Shown piece after piece: positions 10,627 to 19,845 of a DNA stretch of 64,000 nucleotides (position 1 is the stretch's first letter; each line of letters begins with the position of its first letter). This DNA comes from Mesobacillus jeotgali. GTDB lineage: Bacteria; Bacillota; Bacilli; Bacillales; Cytobacillaceae. The position numbers and the translations under genes are program-made. The DNA lies in NCBI RefSeq assembly GCF_014856545.2, contig NZ_CP109811.1:4644001-4708000 (forward strand), given 5' to 3'. Below the pieces are notes generated by a model, which was given only the letters and a program-made list of their open reading frames with translations, made no database searches and was not told the DNA's origin.

Positions 10627-12747
10627 TTAAGAAACAAGCGGTTTAATCTCACCAAAAACGGATTTTTCAAGTAGTTCTGCTACGTCTAGTGTATCGACGT
10701 TTTCTTCTACTTCCTTCGCTTTGGTTCCATCGGAGAGCATTGTCAGGCAGTATGGGCATCCGGAACTGATGACGGATGGGTTCACTGCAAGGGCCTGTTC
10801 TGTACGGGATACATTGATTCTGTGTCCTGTTTCTTCTTCCATCCACATCAAGCCGCCGCCTGCGCCACAGCACATTGCCGTATCGCGGTTGCGTTCCATT
10901 TCCTTTAGATCCACTCCTGGAATCGCTTTGAGGATATCACGCGGTGCGTCATATACTTCGTTATAGCGGCCAAGGTAGCAGGAATCATGGAAAGTGATTG
11001 TTTCGTTCACTGCATGCTTCGGAACGAGCTTTCCTTCTTTCACTAATTGCGCCAGAAGCTCAGTGTGGTGGTAAACCTCGCCTTCAAAGCCGAAATCAGG
11101 ATATTCATTCTTAAAGATATTATATGCGTGAGGGTCGATCGTCACGATCTTCTTCACTTCATTTTTCTCGAATTCTTCAATATTCTTTGTCGCAAGCTCC
11201 TGGAATAGGAACTCGTTGCCAAGGCGGCGTGGTGTATCACCAGAGTTCTTTTCCTTGTTTCCAAGGATAGCGAACTTGACGCCTGCTTCGTTCAATAGCT
11301 TAGCGAACGAAAGGGCAATCTTCTGGCTGCGGTTGTCAAAGGAACCCATCGCGCCAACCCAGAATAAGTATTCGAATTCTTCGTCTGCCTTTTTCATTTC
11401 TTTTACCGTAGGAATGACAACATCGTCGCGAAGCTCGCGCCAGTTTTCCTTTTCCTTACGGTTCAAGCCCCATGGGTTGCCCTGGCGCTCGATATTCGTC
11501 ATAGCACGCTGTGCGTCAGCATCCATCTTACCTTCAGTCAAAACAAGGTAACGGCGAAGGTCGATGATTTTGTCAACGTGTTCGTTCATGACCGGACATT
11601 GGTCTTCACAGTTACGGCAAGTTGTACAAGCCCAGATTTCTTCTTCTGTGATAACATCGCCAATCATGCTTGGGCTGTAAGCAAGGCCTGCAGCAGCTTC
11701 ATTCGCACCCTGGCCGGCAGCCGCCAAAGCGAGCTGGTTGCCCTTTGTGTTGGAGAAAGCAAATGTCGGCACCCATGGCTGTTTTGAAGTGACAGCTGCA
11801 CCCGTAAGTGTCAAATGGTCACGCAGCTTGACGATCAGGTCCATTGGCGACAGCATTTTTCCAGTGCCTGTTGCCGGACACATATTCGTACAGCGTCCAC
11901 ATTCTACGCAAGCATAGAAGTCGATCATCTGTTCATAATTAAAATCAGTGATTTTACCTGCACCGAATGTTTCCTGTGTTTCATCTTCAAAATCGATCTT
12001 TGTAATTTTTCCAGGTGAATCAACCCTTGTTAAATAAACATTGGCCGGTCCGGCAATCAAGTGAGCATGCTTGGACTGCGGTACGTACACCAGGAACGCA
12101 AGCAGGAATAATAGGTGAATCCACCATGCGATATAGAAAATCGTGATGGCAGCTGCCTCAGGAATTCCGCTGAATGCTGCCGCAATCAGAGATGCGACCG
12201 GTTCAGTCCAAGTTCCTTCATGGCCATGCCAGATCATGCTCATTCCGTTTCCGAGCAATACAGAAAGCATTAGTCCGCCAATGAACAGAAGTACAAGTCC
12301 ATTTTTAAAGCCGCGCTTCAGACGGACAAGCTTTTCTACATATCTGCGGTAAAAAGCCCATACAACCGCTACTAGAATCGTAAGCGTAACGAGTTCCTGA
12401 AAAAACGTGAAACCTGGATATAGAGGGCCTAAAGGCAAATGTGAGCCAGGCTTGATTCCTTTCCAGATAAAATCAATTGCTCCAAACTGGACAAGGAGGA
12501 ATCCATAAAAAAACATAACGTGGATCGCACCGCTTTTCTTGTCCTTTAATAGCCTTTTCTGGCCAAATACATGGACAAGGATTCTTCTCCAGCGATCCTT
12601 GATATCATCATCAAACTCTGATTTCTTGCCGAGCTTGATGTACTCGATTCTCGTCTTTACCACGTATACAAACAAGCTGACAGCGTAAGCGGTTACAAGT
12701 AAGAACGCGATAAGATTAATCCATAGCAGACCGTTCATAAAAATCAT
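10627..12747 (-). CDS. fadF: membrane iron-sulfur oxidoreductase for fatty acid oxidation (FadF/YwjF)
   Basis: This 706-residue protein has an N-terminal membrane part with about five or six helices (a NarI-like fold, starting INLIAFLLVTAYAVSLF). Two [4Fe-4S] motifs follow, CVECGRCTNMCP and CTTCRNCEDQCP, and then two CCG-type domains (HDSCYLGRYN, AMCCGAGGGLMW) as in heterodisulfide reductase subunits. Bacillus FadF is thought to carry electrons from electron-transfer flavoprotein to the quinone pool during beta-oxidation. Its promoter contains a FadR-type operator. The start ATG at 12747 has AAAGGGG just upstream. Confidence 0.88.
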   Translation of the reverse strand: MIFMNGLLWINLIAFLLVTAYAVSLFVYVVKTRIEYIKLGKKSEFDDDIKDRWRRILVHVFGQKRLLKDKKSGAIHVMFFYGFLLVQFGAIDFIWKGIKPGSHLPLGPLYPGFTFFQELVTLTILVAVVWAFYRRYVEKLVRLKRGFKNGLVLLFIGGLMLSVLLGNGMSMIWHGHEGTWTEPVASLIAAAFSGIPEAAAITIFYIAWWIHLLFLLAFLVYVPQSKHAHLIAGPANVYLTRVDSPGKITKIDFEDETQETFGAGKITDFNYEQMIDFYACVECGRCTNMCPATGTGKMLSPMDLIVKLRDHLTLTGAAVTSKQPWVPTFAFSNTKGNQLALAAAGQGANEAAAGLAYSPSMIGDVITEEEIWACTTCRNCEDQCPVMNEHVDKIIDLRRYLVLTEGKMDADAQRAMTNIERQGNPWGLNRKEKENWRELRDDVVIPTVKEMKKADEEFEYLFWVGAMGSFDNRSQKIALSFAKLLNEAGVKFAILGNKEKNSGDTPRRLGNEFLFQELATKNIEEFEKNEVKKIVTIDPHAYNIFKNEYPDFGFEGEVYHHTELLAQLVKEGKLVPKHAVNETITFHDSCYLGRYNEVYDAPRDILKAIPGVDLKEMERNRDTAMCCGAGGGLMWMEEETGHRINVSRTEQALAVNPSVISSGCPYCLTMLSDGTKAKEVEENVDTLDVAELLEKSVFGEIKPLVS

Positions 12748-12821
12748 TTACCCCTTTCGATGCTGATTTTTGGATGGAAAATTTTTAACCAAACAAATTT
12801 TCTGAATATACCTTTAACTAC

Positions 12822-12849
12822 ATTATATAATGAATGAGCATTCAGTCAA
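12822..12849 (-). promoter_or_regulatory. fadF promoter with overlapping FadR operator
   Basis: On the minus strand, TTGACT (12844-12849) and TATAAT (12822-12827) are 16 bp apart. The palindrome TGAATGAGCATTCAGTCA at 12831-12848 fills the spacer and overlaps the -35 box. It agrees with the Bacillus FadR consensus (TGAATGA...TCATTCA) at 15 of 18 positions. This arrangement would let FadR block polymerase directly. The regulator gene lies at 4603-5241. Confidence 0.8.
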
Positions 12850-12964
12850 CTCATTTCCTATCATTTCTGAAAATTGTTTACACTTCCTCTTTTACAGGAA
12901 CTTAACATATATGAAGCGATTTCGGCAAAAATAAAGGAAATACTTTTAAGGGAGCCGGATTGCT

Positions 12965-14152
12965 ATGGATTTTGGATGGATTTTGATTGCAATAATAGCT
13001 GGCCTTTTCCTCTGGGTCTACGTTGATTTCATGCTCGGCAGAAAGAAGCATCTGGCAAACGCGAAAACAAATACACTGCCGGTCCGGGAAAGCAACCTTG
13101 CCATTTTTGCCGAAGGCCCTAAATTGTTCGAGGATCTTTTTTCCGAATTAAAAAACGCAAAGCAGCACATTCATATTTTGTTTTATATCGTCCAGGATGA
13201 TAAAATCAGCCAGAAATTTCTCTCCATTTTAAAACAAAAAGTTAAGGACGGGGTCGAGGTGCGCCTTATGGTCGATTGGGTGGGCAGCGGACTGAAGCGC
13301 AAGACGATTAAATCGCTGAAGGCTGCCGGCGTGGAATTCGCTTATTCCCAAATGCCTAAATTGCCGTTCTTATTTTACTCGTCCCAGGTGCGGAACCACA
13401 GGAAAATCACCGTCATTGACGGAAAGATCGCTTATCTCGGCGGCTTCAATATCGGCAATGAATATAACAATCAGGATCCAAAGCTGTCGCCATGGCGCGA
13501 TTATCACTTGAAAATGACCGGGGAAGGCGTTACCGATCTGCAATCAGAGTTCCTTGAAGATTGGCGTGCAGCTGCGAAGGTCAACTTGCTGCAAAATAAA
13601 GCCTATTTCCCTTCCCTCGAAAAAGGCACGATCCGTCAGCAGCTTGTTCCAACTGAAGGCATTCTTCTGGAGGAAATGATGTCAGACCTGATCAGCAATG
13701 CAAAGACTTCGATTTTTATTGGGACACCGTATTTCATTCCGAGCAAAAGGGTATTCAGCTTATTGCGGGATGCAATCAAAAGAGGTGTTTCAGTGACGGT
13801 TCTTGTCCCGCTCGTTTCCGACCATGCCCTTGTTAAAGAAGCTTCCTATCCTTATCTGAGGACTCTTATCAGGGATGGCGCAGAGGTCTATCAGTATTTA
13901 AATGGCTTTTATCATTCAAAGGCCCTGCTCGTGGATGATACGGTTTGTGACATTGGCACCGCCAATTTTGATAAAAGAAGCATGTTCTTAAATTATGAAT
14001 TGAACTGCCTGATTTATGATGTTGATTTTATCAAAAAAATTAAGCTGATTCTGACAGAAGATATCCTGAACTCAAGGAAGGCCGCTTTGGATGACTTCAC
14101 CCGTTCCTTGCTGAAGGAAAAAGCCGCGAGTACCATTTCCTATTTTTTATAA
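12965..14152 (+). CDS. clsB: cardiolipin synthase (phospholipase D superfamily)
   Basis: The enzyme makes cardiolipin from two phosphatidylglycerols at the membrane. The 395 residues have a single N-terminal transmembrane helix (residues 4-22) and two HKD catalytic motifs: HRKITVIDG (His145) and HSKALLVDD (His317). It corresponds to B. subtilis ywjE/clsB by position, divergent from fadF and followed 35 bp later by uvsE. The ribosome site AAGGGAG lies upstream of the ATG. Confidence 0.88.
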   Translation: MDFGWILIAIIAGLFLWVYVDFMLGRKKHLANAKTNTLPVRESNLAIFAEGPKLFEDLFSELKNAKQHIHILFYIVQDDKISQKFLSILKQKVKDGVEVRLMVDWVGSGLKRKTIKSLKAAGVEFAYSQMPKLPFLFYSSQVRNHRKITVIDGKIAYLGGFNIGNEYNNQDPKLSPWRDYHLKMTGEGVTDLQSEFLEDWRAAAKVNLLQNKAYFPSLEKGTIRQQLVPTEGILLEEMMSDLISNAKTSIFIGTPYFIPSKRVFSLLRDAIKRGVSVTVLVPLVSDHALVKEASYPYLRTLIRDGAEVYQYLNGFYHSKALLVDDTVCDIGTANFDKRSMFLNYELNCLIYDVDFIKKIKLILTEDILNSRKAALDDFTRSLLKEKAASTISYFL

Positions 14153-14187
14153 TGAACCGGCCTGCTCGACAATAAAGGAGTGTCGCT

Positions 14188-15144
14188 ATGATTATTCGGT
14201 TGGGCTATGTATCCACCTCCATCAGCCTGTGGGATGCATCTCCATCCAAGGCACTTACATTCGCCCGTTATGGACAGCTGCCTGAAGACGAACGGCGTGA
14301 AAAGCTGCTTTCCGTAACCTACCAGAACCTTGTGAATACAGAAAGAATGATTCATTACAATATCGCCCACGATATACCTTTGTATCGGTTCTCAAGCTCG
14401 ATTGCCCCGCTGGCGACCCATCCGGAGGTCATGTGGGATTATGTCACGCCGTTTCGCGACAAATGGCTCGAAATCGGTGCATTGGTGAAAAAGCATGGAA
14501 TCCGGACAAGTTTCCACCCAAATCAATACACGCTGTTCACTTCTCCGAGGGAGGAAGTGACGGCTAATGCAATCATCGATATGGAATACCATTATGGCAT
14601 GCTCGAAGCAATGGGACTGGAAAACGAAGCGCTAATCAACATCCATATTGGCGGGGCATATGGTAACAAAGAAGAAACGATATTGCGCTTCCATGAAAAC
14701 TTCGCCAAACTTCCAGAGCATATCAAAAAAATCACCACACTTGAAAATGATGATAAAACGTACAATGCAGAAGAAACACTCACTGCCTGTTTGAAAGAAG
14801 ACGTCCCCTTCATGTTTGATTATCATCATCACATGGCGAATCTTTGTGAGGAGTCTTTGGAAAAACTGCTTCCCGATGGCTTCACAACCTGGGAACGGAC
14901 TGGTTTGAAACCTAAAATCCATATTTCTTCCCCTAAAACGGAAAAAGCGTATAGATCGCACGCGGATTACGTTGACCCTGAATTCATTCTGCCATTGATC
15001 GATATCCTCCGTGGCATCGGCCAGGATGTCGATTTCATGATTGAAGCGAAGGAGAAGGATAAAGCTGCTTTAAAACTGGTTGAGGATTTGGCCAGTATCC
15101 GCGGCGTGAAACGGATTGGCGGAGCTGTGTTGGAGTGGAAATGA
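14188..15144 (+). CDS. uvsE: UV DNA damage endonuclease
   Basis: UvsE (UVDE) nicks DNA 5' to UV photoproducts and starts an alternative excision repair pathway. The 318-residue TIM-barrel protein begins with [19 protein letters not shown] and carries the conserved metal-binding segments [44 protein letters not shown] and HISSPKTE. It is probably co-transcribed with clsB, as in B. subtilis (ywjE-ywjD). Confidence 0.93.
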   Translation: MIIRLGYVSTSISLWDASPSKALTFARYGQLPEDERREKLLSVTYQNLVNTERMIHYNIAHDIPLYRFSSSIAPLATHPEVMWDYVTPFRDKWLEIGALVKKHGIRTSFHPNQYTLFTSPREEVTANAIIDMEYHYGMLEAMGLENEALINIHIGGAYGNKEETILRFHENFAKLPEHIKKITTLENDDKTYNAEETLTACLKEDVPFMFDYHHHMANLCEESLEKLLPDGFTTWERTGLKPKIHISSPKTEKAYRSHADYVDPEFILPLIDILRGIGQDVDFMIEAKEKDKAALKLVEDLASIRGVKRIGGAVLEWK

Positions 15145-15148
15145 GCTG

Positions 15149-15180
15149 AAGGCTGCTGGACCATCCAGCAGCCTTTATTT
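15149..15180 (+). terminator. intrinsic terminator after uvsE
   Basis: AAGGCTGCTGG pairs with CCAGCAGCCTT around a short loop, followed by a T-rich stretch. The hairpin lies between converging genes. Confidence 0.8.
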
Positions 15181-16438
15181 AATACATATTCAAAACGTAC
15201 CGGTAATTTTCGATTACTTCCTCTTGAATCCTTGTTTGCTGCGTTTCAAGTTCCTTCTGCATCATTGCTAAGGTACCCTTGCCTACAGCTAAAGAAGTAG
15301 GAGCAGCTTTCAAGTTTTCAAGCAGGTTGATGCGGTAAGCTGTCGGCGGGTGAGTCGAATCCAGTTTAGATGTCTCATGTTGTGCAAGACGGGAGAGCCG
15401 CTCTTTCTCACGGTCTGGCATTATTTTTATTTGCTCATGAACAGCATGAAATAAATTCATTGTGTTTTTCCGCACCGCTAACTCCCTTATCTTTAGATAA
15501 AAGGTATCAGCGTATTGGAATTTTTCCATTGACGAGATTAAATATTTATAGCCTACTGCTTTTGCAGCCCTTTCATCGGCTAGATACTCACCCTTCTGGG
15601 AATCGTCAAACAACAGGTGTACGAGTAATAAGAATATTGAGTAAGGGATTAATGCAAGAAATGCCATAAAATAGTATACAGGTATTTCAAAGAATCCCAT
15701 GCTGTCATATTCATCGATTGGCACAGGATTTAAAAGCTCATACCATGTCTGCAGCGTATATAAGGCAGTTCCAATATAAAATGATCTTGTTAAATCACCA
15801 TTTGATATATGGCCAAATTCATGTGCGAGGATTGCCAGCTGCTCTTCCGGTTCCATAATAGAAAATAACGGCAACCCTATCTTAATGATTTTCCTTCTTC
15901 TCCAGCCAACTTGTACTACTGATGCATTGAATTCATCATCAATAATGATTCCATCAATCCTTTTTACCTGCATAGCATCAGCTAATTGGTCCACAGCCTC
16001 GAATAAAAACGGAAATTCCTGACGGGAAATCAAGTGCTCATCTTTGTCCAGCTTTGGCACTCTTGGCCTGGCCAGCCAGGCTATACCCAAAAGAATTAAA
16101 CCTGCCGCGATGAACATGAAATGATCGTTTTGAAAGATAAGAAAGTATAAGCCCAGTAAAAATAAACTGATGCTAATTAAGTGAACAATCGTGGCTGCCA
16201 TGAAAGCTAGGCTTTTTGAAAAAGAAATCCTCTGCCGTAATTCCTGTTGGGAAACCAGTTCTTGAAAAACTTTTTGACCCCGCTTATTTCCCAGCTTTTC
16301 ATATAAAGCATTTAACTTTGAGCCCGTCTTTTCTGATGGTGAGTGATCCATATTATATCCGCAATCACACCATGAAACATAGCCTTTATTGAACGGTATA
16401 GCTGAACTGCAGTCAGGACAGACATATTCATTATGCAA
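15179..16438 (-). CDS. M48-family membrane zinc metallopeptidase with N-terminal zinc ribbon
   Basis: The protein starts with a Cys-rich ribbon (CPDC...WCDCGY), then two transmembrane helices (about residues 82-105 and 108-124), then an HtpX-like M48 protease domain with the zinc motif LAHEFGHISNGD (about residues 204-215). A further hydrophobic region follows (VYYFMAFLALIPYSIFLLLVHLLF), and the third zinc ligand region is GEYLADERAAK. It is likely a membrane protein quality-control protease. No ATG start is available: a TTG at 16438 has GGGGGA about 9 bases upstream and is preferred over the TTG at 16456. The ribbon on an M48 protease is less common than the bare HtpX form. Confidence 0.78.
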   Translation of the reverse strand: MHNEYVCPDCSSAIPFNKGYVSWCDCGYNMDHSPSEKTGSKLNALYEKLGNKRGQKVFQELVSQQELRQRISFSKSLAFMAATIVHLISISLFLLGLYFLIFQNDHFMFIAAGLILLGIAWLARPRVPKLDKDEHLISRQEFPFLFEAVDQLADAMQVKRIDGIIIDDEFNASVVQVGWRRRKIIKIGLPLFSIMEPEEQLAILAHEFGHISNGDLTRSFYIGTALYTLQTWYELLNPVPIDEYDSMGFFEIPVYYFMAFLALIPYSIFLLLVHLLFDDSQKGEYLADERAAKAVGYKYLISSMEKFQYADTFYLKIRELAVRKNTMNLFHAVHEQIKIMPDREKERLSRLAQHETSKLDSTHPPTAYRINLLENLKAAPTSLAVGKGTLAMMQKELETQQTRIQEEVIENYRYVLNMY

Positions 16439-16625
16439 AATACTTATTTCCCCCAACTCCCAATCTGTTGTATATATTGATATAGTAAGCTATTAGCAGA
16501 TTATTGGAAATATAAAAAATTATAGTATTAACTGGTATTTTTTTACTTAATCAGGAGTAAAAGTGCAAATAATAAAAAAATGGTAAAATTAGTGTATTAA
16601 CCTGATTTTAGGAGGTCGTTGCGGC

Positions 16626-17036
16626 GTGACAAAAACAGCCAAGGACCCTCGCTCAGCACGTACTATCCGGGAGAGAATGAGCGACATTTTATACAATCTG
16701 GCTTTTGTTGTTCCTATTGCCATTGTTGGTTTATTAATTGGCTTGATTAGCGGTGGGGGAGGAGAACTTTTTGTAAAAAAAGGATGGAATCCCATGATCA
16801 TTTCAGGCTTTGAAATTTTAATAGACTTTTTGTTAATAGGACTGTATTTATTTCTGGGAATAGTGAGCTTAAAGACACTTTGGTTCCTGTTTAAAGAAAG
16901 AAAAGCAGGAAGAAGTTATTTTTCTTCTAAACTTAACAAGGTCATTGAAGTTGTCCTCATCTTCGTTTTACTAGGAGGGCCAGGAACTTTATTTCTCTTC
17001 CTTGCTCTTTCCGGGTTAATGACGATCCTATTATAA
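16626..17036 (+). CDS. integral membrane protein of unknown function
   Basis: This 136-residue protein has three hydrophobic helices (about 23-42, 57-85 and 105-135) separated by basic loops. I do not recognise the family. A GTG start at 16626 has a perfect AGGAGG 10 bases upstream, which supports translation. It ends just before a shared terminator with argS and is divergent from the M48 protease. Confidence 0.65.
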   Translation: MTKTAKDPRSARTIRERMSDILYNLAFVVPIAIVGLLIGLISGGGGELFVKKGWNPMIISGFEILIDFLLIGLYLFLGIVSLKTLWFLFKERKAGRSYFSSKLNKVIEVVLIFVLLGGPGTLFLFLALSGLMTILL

Positions 17037-17038
17037 AA

Positions 17039-17078
17039 AGGCATAAGCCCCTGGTTTGAGGAGCTCATGCCTAAGTTT
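17039..17078. terminator. bidirectional terminator between the membrane-protein gene and argS
   Basis: AGGCATAAGC and GCTCATGCCT form an imperfect stem with T runs on both sides (AAGTTTTTT rightward, CCTTTTTAT leftward). It serves both converging genes. Confidence 0.78.
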
Positions 17079-17079
17079 T

Positions 17080-18750
17080 TTACATCTTCTCCGGAGCCGA
17101 AACCCCAATCAACTCAAGTGCATTCTTTAAAGTGATCTGCGCTGTCTTGATCAGCGACAGGCGGGCCACTGTTCTTTCTTTATTCTCCAGATCTAATACT
17201 TTTTCAGCGTTGTAGAAGCTGTGGAATACGGATGCCAGTTCGAAAATATAGTTGGAGATTCGATGCGGCATGCGCTTCTGGGCTGCTTCGGCAACGGCCA
17301 GCGGGAATTCGCCTAATTTCTTAAGCAGGTCGATTTCCTTCTCGGACTGGATATGCTTGAAATCTGCCTCGATGTCAAAAATCAACCCTTGTTCTGCAGC
17401 AGAACGCAGGATACTGTTGATACGGGCATGCGCATACTGTGCGTAGAATACTGGGTTTTCATTTGACTGGGATACGGCTAGATCAAGGTCGAAGTCCATA
17501 TGAGTGTCTGCACTTCTCATTGCGAAGAAGTAACGAACGGCGTCCAGACCTACTTCATCAATCAGGTCACGCATTGTGACAGCCTTTCCTGTACGCTTGC
17601 TCATCTTCATCTTCTCGCCGTTTTTGTAAAGATGGACGAGCTGGATGATTTCAACTTCAAGCGCCTCGCGATTATAGCCAAGCGCCTGGATCGCTGCCTT
17701 CATACGAGGGATATAACCGTGGTGGTCCGCTCCCCAGATGTTGATCAGCTTTTCAAAGCCTCGCTCCAGCTTGTCCTTATGGTAAGCGATGTCCGGTAGC
17801 AGGTAAGTGTACGAGCCATCCTGCTTGATCAGCACGCGGTCCTTGTCATCGCCAAGCTCTGATGAACGGAACCATGTCGCGCCATCCTCTTCGTAGATAT
17901 GGCCATTTTCACGCAATGCATCAAGTGCAACGTCAATTTTGCCATTTTGATATAGAGAAGTTTCCGAGTACCAAACATCGAATTTAACACGGAAGTTTTC
18001 AAGGTCCTGCTTCAGCTTTTCCATTTCATATTTCAAGCCGTACTCACGGAAAGCATCGAAGCGCTCCTGGTCGGATACATTCACATACTTATCGCCAAAC
18101 TCTTCAGCGAGAGTATTCCCGATGCCGATGATATCAGCACCATGATAGCCATCCTCAGGCATCGGCTTTTCCATGCCAAGCGCTTGGAAATAACGGGCTT
18201 CAACAGACAGCGCCAGGTTATTAATCTGATTTCCGGCATCATTGATATAATACTCGCGGGAAACATCGTATCCAGCCTTTGCAAGCACATTGCAAAGTGA
18301 ATCACCGACAGCTGCGCCGCGTGCATGGCCAAGATGAAGGTCGCCAGTCGGGTTGGCAGAAACGAACTCGATCTGGATCTTCTGGCCATTTCCTACCTTC
18401 GATTCACCATAGTTGTCTCCTGCTTCAAGGATTGCCGGAATCAAGTCCGTTAAATAGCTGTTATCCATGTAAAAATTGATGAAGCCAGGTCCGGCAATTT
18501 CAATTTTCTCGATGGATGCCTTGCTTTTATCGAAGTTCTCGATCAGCTGCTCTGCAATCTGTCGTGGGGCTTTTTTCGCCACTCGCGCAAGCTGCATCGC
18601 CATATTCGTGGAGTAATCCCCGTGCGCTTTTTCCTTAGGCGTCTCCAGGATTACCGCCGGAATCTGGTCTTCCCCTGCAAGGCCAGCTTTGATGATCGCC
18701 TGCTTGATTTCTTCCTTCAGCTTCAATTGAACCTGTTCAACTATATTCAT
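17080..18750 (-). CDS. argS: arginyl-tRNA synthetase
   Basis: This class I aminoacyl-tRNA synthetase charges tRNA-Arg. Its 556 residues match the family. It has the N-terminal Add1 domain, the HIGH-equivalent HLGH in [18 protein letters not shown] (about residues 133-150), the KMSK-equivalent MKMSKRTG, and the C-terminal DALR anticodon-binding domain ([16 protein letters not shown] to the end). It overlaps the upstream ywiB by four bases (ATGA), so the two are translationally coupled, as in B. subtilis. Confidence 0.97.
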   Translation of the reverse strand: MNIVEQVQLKLKEEIKQAIIKAGLAGEDQIPAVILETPKEKAHGDYSTNMAMQLARVAKKAPRQIAEQLIENFDKSKASIEKIEIAGPGFINFYMDNSYLTDLIPAILEAGDNYGESKVGNGQKIQIEFVSANPTGDLHLGHARGAAVGDSLCNVLAKAGYDVSREYYINDAGNQINNLALSVEARYFQALGMEKPMPEDGYHGADIIGIGNTLAEEFGDKYVNVSDQERFDAFREYGLKYEMEKLKQDLENFRVKFDVWYSETSLYQNGKIDVALDALRENGHIYEEDGATWFRSSELGDDKDRVLIKQDGSYTYLLPDIAYHKDKLERGFEKLINIWGADHHGYIPRMKAAIQALGYNREALEVEIIQLVHLYKNGEKMKMSKRTGKAVTMRDLIDEVGLDAVRYFFAMRSADTHMDFDLDLAVSQSNENPVFYAQYAHARINSILRSAAEQGLIFDIEADFKHIQSEKEIDLLKKLGEFPLAVAEAAQKRMPHRISNYIFELASVFHSFYNAEKVLDLENKERTVARLSLIKTAQITLKNALELIGVSAPEKM

Positions 18751-19199
18751 TTGCCTTCCTCCTTATAATTGATCGTTAAATGGTATGTACCTGCACTCGC
18801 GCCCTGTATCGCCATATCATACAGCAAGTCCACATGGCCCTCCTGCTTTGTCTCGTTAAAATCAGTATCGAGCCGCTTCGTGAGCGCCGAGGTCTCGAGA
18901 AGACCATATTGGGTCTTATAATTCCCCGGAGTTTTTTTATTCAGCAGAAAATGAAGCCTCATCTTGATCGCGCCGCTGCGCAAAATCAGCACTTCGTCCC
19001 CTGATATCTTAACCGTCGTATTGACATCTCCTTCCTCCGTCACTTCATCATATTGGAGGTAAGAGCTGTTCGCCTTTGTATAGTATCGGCCAAAAGTGGT
19101 CAATTCAAAAGTTTCCTTCTCTTTGCCACTGTAAATCGCCGTTTTTACCGTCACTTTGACAGGAATCTGATCAGCGGGTTTACTAGACACCGTTAACAC
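18747..19199 (-). CDS. ywiB: DUF1934 beta-barrel protein (YwiB)
   Basis: This 150-residue protein of the DUF1934 family corresponds to B. subtilis YwiB, a lipocalin-like beta-barrel of unknown function. Conserved words are [20 protein letters not shown] and [12 protein letters not shown] start at 19199 has AAGGG just upstream; a second GTG four codons later is possible. The stop overlaps the argS start, so it is the first gene of that operon. A stem-loop precedes it in the leader. Confidence 0.85.
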   Translation of the reverse strand: MLTVSSKPADQIPVKVTVKTAIYSGKEKETFELTTFGRYYTKANSSYLQYDEVTEEGDVNTTVKISGDEVLILRSGAIKMRLHFLLNKKTPGNYKTQYGLLETSALTKRLDTDFNETKQEGHVDLLYDMAIQGASAGTYHLTINYKEEGK

Positions 19200-19214
19200 G
19201 CCCTTTTCTTATCC

Positions 19215-19254
19215 AGCTTCAGCACTTTGCACATTTGGCCAAATAGCTGAAGCT
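19215..19254 (-). other. leader stem-loop of the ywiB-argS operon
   Basis: AGCTTCAGC (19215-19223) and GCTGAAGCT (19246-19254) are perfect 9-bp inverted arms, with a smaller TTTGGCCAAA palindrome inside the loop. In the minus-strand mRNA it lies just upstream of ywiB without a following T run, so it is not a normal terminator for that operon. In the plus direction it is followed by CTTTTCTTCTTC. No T-box features are present. Confidence 0.55.
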
Positions 19255-19416
19255 TTTCTTCTTCATTATAACTTTATAAGTATAAATATTCTCCTTTGAA
19301 AGTGCAAGGTTCGCAGGGATTTGCATGGTTATTTAAGCTGGAAAAATCAGTCTTTAGGATTAGCCCAACACCAAAGCGGGTATTGATTATCAAAACCTTT
19401 TAAGGAGGTGGCCTAC

Positions 19417-19569
19417 ATGAAGATCGAAGTTAAATGCGAAGTAGAAAACTGCAAATATTGGGCTGAAGGCGATCAATGTGTTGCCGATTCCATCCTTGTA
19501 GTAGCGAATACCGGAAAACAGGCACTAAATGAACGTGAAACCATTTGTGATACATTCGAAAAGATGTAA
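19417..19569 (+). CDS. DUF1540 small cysteine-motif protein
   Basis: A 50-residue protein with four Cys in the DUF1540 pattern (KCEVENCKYW, DQCVAD, ETICDTF) suggests a small metal-binding domain of unknown role, common in spore formers. AAGGAGGTG lies 7 bases upstream of the ATG, and a terminator follows directly, so the gene is real despite its size. Confidence 0.85.
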   Translation: MKIEVKCEVENCKYWAEGDQCVADSILVVANTGKQALNERETICDTFEKM

Positions 19570-19577
19570 TAAACCGA

Positions 19578-19610
19578 ACTGGATGGCGATTTGGCTATCC
19601 AGTTTTTATT
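19578..19610 (+). terminator. terminator after the DUF1540 gene
   Basis: ACTGGAT and ATCCAGT form a 7-bp stem followed by TTTTATTTT. Confidence 0.85.
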
Positions 19611-19639
19611 TTCTGGCCAAATTTTAGGCAAGACTCCTG

Positions 19640-19785
19640 ATTTTTTCGAATCGCATTGTTTTTATTCGTAAATTTCGAAGTTTATTCGAAAAAAAACTCA
19701 TTTATTCGCAAACTAGCTGGTTTTATTCGCAAACTAGCTGGTTTTATTCGCAAAAAACCACCATTTATTCGCAAACTGGAAATTC
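19640..19785. repeat. array F: 20-21-bp-period intergenic repeat
   Basis: The word TTATTCG recurs with ATTCG beginning at 19664, 19684, 19704, 19725, 19746 and 19767; most copies read TTATTCGCAAACT. The two central units, with AAACTAGCTGG, are identical. The array lies between the DUF1540 terminator and the atoE terminator, so it should be little transcribed. It resembles array E at 56.9 kb in period. Confidence 0.85.
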
Positions 19786-19803
19786 CACAAGGTTTTTTCC
19801 AGC

Positions 19804-19830
19804 AAAAAAGGAGAAGCCCTCAGCTCCTCC
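19804..19830 (-). terminator. terminator after the fatty acid transporter gene
   Basis: On the minus strand GGAGGAGC pairs with GCTTCTCC (one G-U pair) around TGAGG and is followed by six T. Confidence 0.85.
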
Positions 19831-19845
19831 TCATTAATCTTCTAT

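Noticed and set aside
19200-19260. T-box riboswitch upstream of ywiB-argS
   Set aside because: No T-box sequence (AGGGTGG...ACCGCG) or specifier arrangement is visible, only one simple hairpin.
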